Shown in pieces: positions 61,941 to 64,000 of a stretch of DNA of 64,000 bases. The notes beneath the pieces were generated by a model. That model was not told the origin of the DNA. It ran no database searches and was given only the letters and a program-made list of their open reading frames with translations. The stretch is from an uncultured Flavobacteriaceae bacterium (GTDB lineage Bacteria; Bacteroidota; Bacteroidia; Flavobacteriales; Flavobacteriaceae). The stretch covers positions 1 to 64,000 of the forward strand of contig CANLVG010000012.1 of the NCBI GenBank assembly GCA_947494565.1. The letters run 5' to 3'. The position numbers and the translations under genes are program-made. Every line of letters starts with the position of its first letter. Positions within the stretch are counted from its first letter, which is position 1.

Positions 61941-62861
61941 CTATTGCAAAAACTTGATATTTCGCTGTAAACCGGAAAACTTTGTCCGTTTCACTGCGGA
62001 TTTTTGAAATACTTTTTTGAAAACTTCCTCTGTAATCTCTTCCCAATCCTTTTTGGTCATCGAAAGCAGCTCGGGATTTGGATTGAACAAGGGTTCGTCA
62101 TGCGATTTTGAGAAGCGATTCCAAGGGCAGACGTCTTGACATACATCACAACCAAAAGCCCAATCATCGAACTGTCCCTTAAATTCTGTTGGAATCTCGT
62201 TTTTGAGTTCGATGGTAAAATAAGAAATGCACTTGCTGCCATCAACCACATAAGGCTCGACGATCGCTTCAGTAGGACAAGCATCGATACAGGCCGTACA
62301 GGTTCCGCAGTGGTCGGTGACCGGAGTATCATATTCCAACACGATATCTACAATCAGTTCGGCAATGAAATAGAAAGAACCTACTTGTTGGGTCAATAGG
62401 TTGGAATGTTTGCCAATCCAACCAAGCCCACTTTTTGCCGCCCATGCCTTGTCCAATACCGGTGCGGAATCTACAAAAGCGCGACCGTTGACCTCACCGA
62501 TCTCTTCTGAGATAAACTCTTGTAGCGACCTTAATTTTCTTTTGATGACATGGTGGTAATCCTGCCCGTAGGCGTATTTGGAAATTTTGTAGGTGTCTTC
62601 GTTTTGGGCTTCTTCTGGAAAATAATTCAACAATAATGAAATGACCGATTTAGAACCTTCTACCAGTTTACGGGGATCCAGTCGCTTATCAAAATGGTTC
62701 TCCATATATCCCATTTCGCCGTGCATGTTATTTTGCAACCATTTTTCCAGCCTTGGAGCTTCTTCCTCTAAAAAGTCAGCCTTGGAAATACCACATGACA
62801 AAAAACCGAGGCGTTTGGCTTCGGCCTTAATCTGTTCTGTATGGTTGTCTTTTGACTTCAT
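61941..62861 (-). CDS. queG: Epoxyqueuosine reductase QueG
   Basis: QueG performs the last step of queuosine synthesis in tRNA, reducing epoxyqueuosine with a cobalamin and two 4Fe-4S clusters. The 306-aa protein has the start [23 protein letters not shown] and the catalytic-side motif [27 protein letters not shown]. Two ferredoxin-like cysteine sets follow ([12 protein letters not shown] and [11 protein letters not shown]). ATG 62861 is preferred over the TTG at 62882. It is divergently placed relative to the NatA-like gene. Family very secure. Confidence 0.96.
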   Translation of the reverse strand: MKSKDNHTEQIKAEAKRLGFLSCGISKADFLEEEAPRLEKWLQNNMHGEMGYMENHFDKRLDPRKLVEGSKSVISLLLNYFPEEAQNEDTYKISKYAYGQDYHHVIKRKLRSLQEFISEEIGEVNGRAFVDSAPVLDKAWAAKSGLGWIGKHSNLLTQQVGSFYFIAELIVDIVLEYDTPVTDHCGTCTACIDACPTEAIVEPYVVDGSKCISYFTIELKNEIPTEFKGQFDDWAFGCDVCQDVCPWNRFSKSHDEPLFNPNPELLSMTKKDWEEITEEVFKKVFQKSAVKRTKFSGLQRNIKFLQ

Positions 62862-63063
62862 AGACCGATCGCTTTTGCTCAATATGATACTTGTGCTTGT
62901 ATAAGCCCACTAATTTAAAGCCTTTTCCACAAATGCTCTTTCATCAATAAACTCAAGGACGTACGTCGAATCTGCTGCGCTTTTCCCGAACATATTTCTA
63001 ACAATAGTGTAACATTTTGAAGTTTTGGGAACTAATGGTTGTGTTCTGATCAAAATAGAAAAC

Positions 63064-63819
63064 ATGATTCAACTAACAAATCTAACCAAATCGTTCTCCT
63101 CCAAAACCGGAAAGGGCTTTAAAAAAGAAACGGTGACCGTTAATGCGGTAAACGCAGTTTCCTTTGAATGTAAACCAGGTCGTATTTTTTCACTTTTAGG
63201 GCCGAACGGGGCGGGAAAGACCACAACCTTGCGCATGATCGCTGGTATCATCAATCCGACATCGGGCAGTGCAATCGTAGATGGCGTCGATGTTTCCAAG
63301 GGAAACAACGAAGTTAAAAAACGTATCGGTTTTCTGACCGGGTCTACCGGGCTCTATGAACGATTGAATCCGGATGAGACGCTCGATTTTTTTGGCAACA
63401 TATACCAATTAGAAAAAGACAGTTACCAACAGCGTAAGGCATACCTGTTTGAAAAATTGGGGATCAACGAATTCCGTAAAAAGCGGATAGGACAAATGAG
63501 CACGGGTATGAAACAAAAAGTATCCATCGCGCGCACCTTAATTCACGATCCAGAGGTTCTCATTTTCGATGAACCCACCTCAGGGCTCGATGTCATTACT
63601 GCCGATAGCATCATCGATTTGATACGCGAATCAAAAGCGGACCATAAGACCGTTATTTTCTCGTCGCACATCATGAGTGAAGTGGACCTGCTATGCGACG
63701 ACTTGGCCATCATCAACAAAGGGTCCATCATTTATAACGATTCTTTTGCAAATTTCAAAAATGATATGAAAGCGGATAACCTTACCCAAGAATTCATTAA
63801 CCGAGTAAAAGAGGCCTAA
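63064..63819 (+). CDS. ABC-2 exporter ATPase, NatA-like
   Basis: A 251-aa ATPase with Walker A GPNGAGKTT, a Q-loop, signature MSTGMKQKVSIART, Walker B VLIFDEPTSGLD and H-loop SSHIMSEV. The second domain has the short helical ending RVKEA. NatA/CcmA-like ATPases drive ABC-2 permeases in Na+ extrusion or drug or polymer export. The frame is open from 63025, but ATG 63064 begins the domain (MIQLTNLTKSF). The permease gene starts at 63821, one base after its stop. Confidence 0.93.
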   Translation: MIQLTNLTKSFSSKTGKGFKKETVTVNAVNAVSFECKPGRIFSLLGPNGAGKTTTLRMIAGIINPTSGSAIVDGVDVSKGNNEVKKRIGFLTGSTGLYERLNPDETLDFFGNIYQLEKDSYQQRKAYLFEKLGINEFRKKRIGQMSTGMKQKVSIARTLIHDPEVLIFDEPTSGLDVITADSIIDLIRESKADHKTVIFSSHIMSEVDLLCDDLAIINKGSIIYNDSFANFKNDMKADNLTQEFINRVKEA

Positions 63820-63820
63820 G

Positions 63821-64000
63821 ATGAGAGAACTGATGATCGTCATTAAAAAGGAATTGACCGAGCTTCTGAGAGACAGAAAAACCATTATCAATTCCATTGT
63901 ACTACCAACCTTACTAATTCCGCTACTCATGTTCGGTGGAATCAAGGTGACCCAGATGATTCAAAAAAGTAATGAAGAAAAAACCATTACCATAGGTATG
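63821..64000 (+). CDS. ABC-2 permease, NatB-like (partial, cut by window end)
   Basis: The first 60 codons of a permease gene: a basic N-terminal ELMIVIKKELTELLRDRKTI, one membrane helix (SIVLPTLLIPLLMFGG), then a periplasmic start. The pattern KEL.EL.RDR at the start is typical of NatB/ABC-2 permeases. It begins one base after the ATPase stop, so the two genes are translationally coupled and should form one exporter. No stop is seen because the window ends. The substrate is unknown. Confidence 0.88.
   Translation, partial: MRELMIVIKKELTELLRDRKTIINSIVLPTLLIPLLMFGGIKVTQMIQKSNEEKTITIGM

Overview
The window is from the chromosome of a marine-type member of the Flavobacteriaceae (Bacteroidota). 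The evidence is SprA of the type IX secretion/gliding machinery, two PorP/SprF proteins, surface proteins with C-terminal T9SS sorting domains, many Bacteroidota-style lipoproteins, A-rich leaders instead of Shine-Dalgarno sites, and exact TAnnTTTG promoter cores. The genus cannot be proved from the sequence; the Maribacter/Zobellia/Muricauda neighbourhood is a guess. I see no phage, insertion sequence, CRISPR array, restriction system or rRNA. Apart from a few accessory blocks this is stable core chromosome.

Layout. 1-3260: a heptanucleotide tandem repeat, mutS, and a tRNA-Gly/tRNA-Leu pair closed by a terminator. 3337-6600: small cell-envelope genes (an SPFH lipoprotein, a DUF4440-like lipoprotein, a DUF5694-like lipoprotein). 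6805-11391: a minus-strand pair, a large secreted beta-propeller/malectin/PKD protein followed by a diheme cytochrome c lipoprotein. 12188-15143: an orphan Wza-like export lipoprotein, a SanA/YdcF-like protein and a divergent Nramp transporter. 15186-21772: a surface-protein operon (type B sorting-domain adhesin, SprF, OmpA-like protein). 21936-26453: fabD, gamma carbonic anhydrase, and a LytTR regulator with its TPR histidine kinase. 26676-31249: DUF4349 and vWA envelope proteins, an orphan PorP/SprF, an Nfu iron-sulfur carrier, dodecin. 31471-41761: tsaB, then an eight-gene MacAB-TolC-like efflux operon built by duplication of a three-gene module around one ATPase.

41884-47162 is a cytochrome oxidase accessory and assembly cluster: heme O synthase, two subunit III-type proteins, subunit IV, a cysteine-less SCO-like protein, SCO, DUF420 and a small CxxC membrane protein. 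Catalytic subunits I and II are not present here. 47375-50176: a metallo-beta-lactamase-fold hydrolase, TonB, VanZ, GcvH and a patch of degenerate 6-7 nt repeats. 50177-60446: the very large sprA gene, tightly packed behind ruvA and the malic enzyme maeB. 60519-64000: an MFS sugar transporter with a 14-bp operator-like palindrome in front, queG, and the start of an ABC-2 exporter (NatAB-like) cut by the window end.

How the genes work together. SprA is the outer-membrane T9SS translocon. The type A-like and type B sorting-domain proteins at 8128-11391 and 18137-21772 are its probable clients, and SprF/PorP proteins and OmpA-like proteins help place such clients on the surface. The most interesting candidates are the propeller-plus-cytochrome pair, which could be a surface oxidoreductase with its electron acceptor; the duplicated efflux operon with two distinct permease types per module; and the Nramp homologue lacking the canonical metal-binding motifs. 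Start codons were chosen by signal peptide or domain position and the A-rich leader; several preferred starts lie downstream of the longest possible reading frame.
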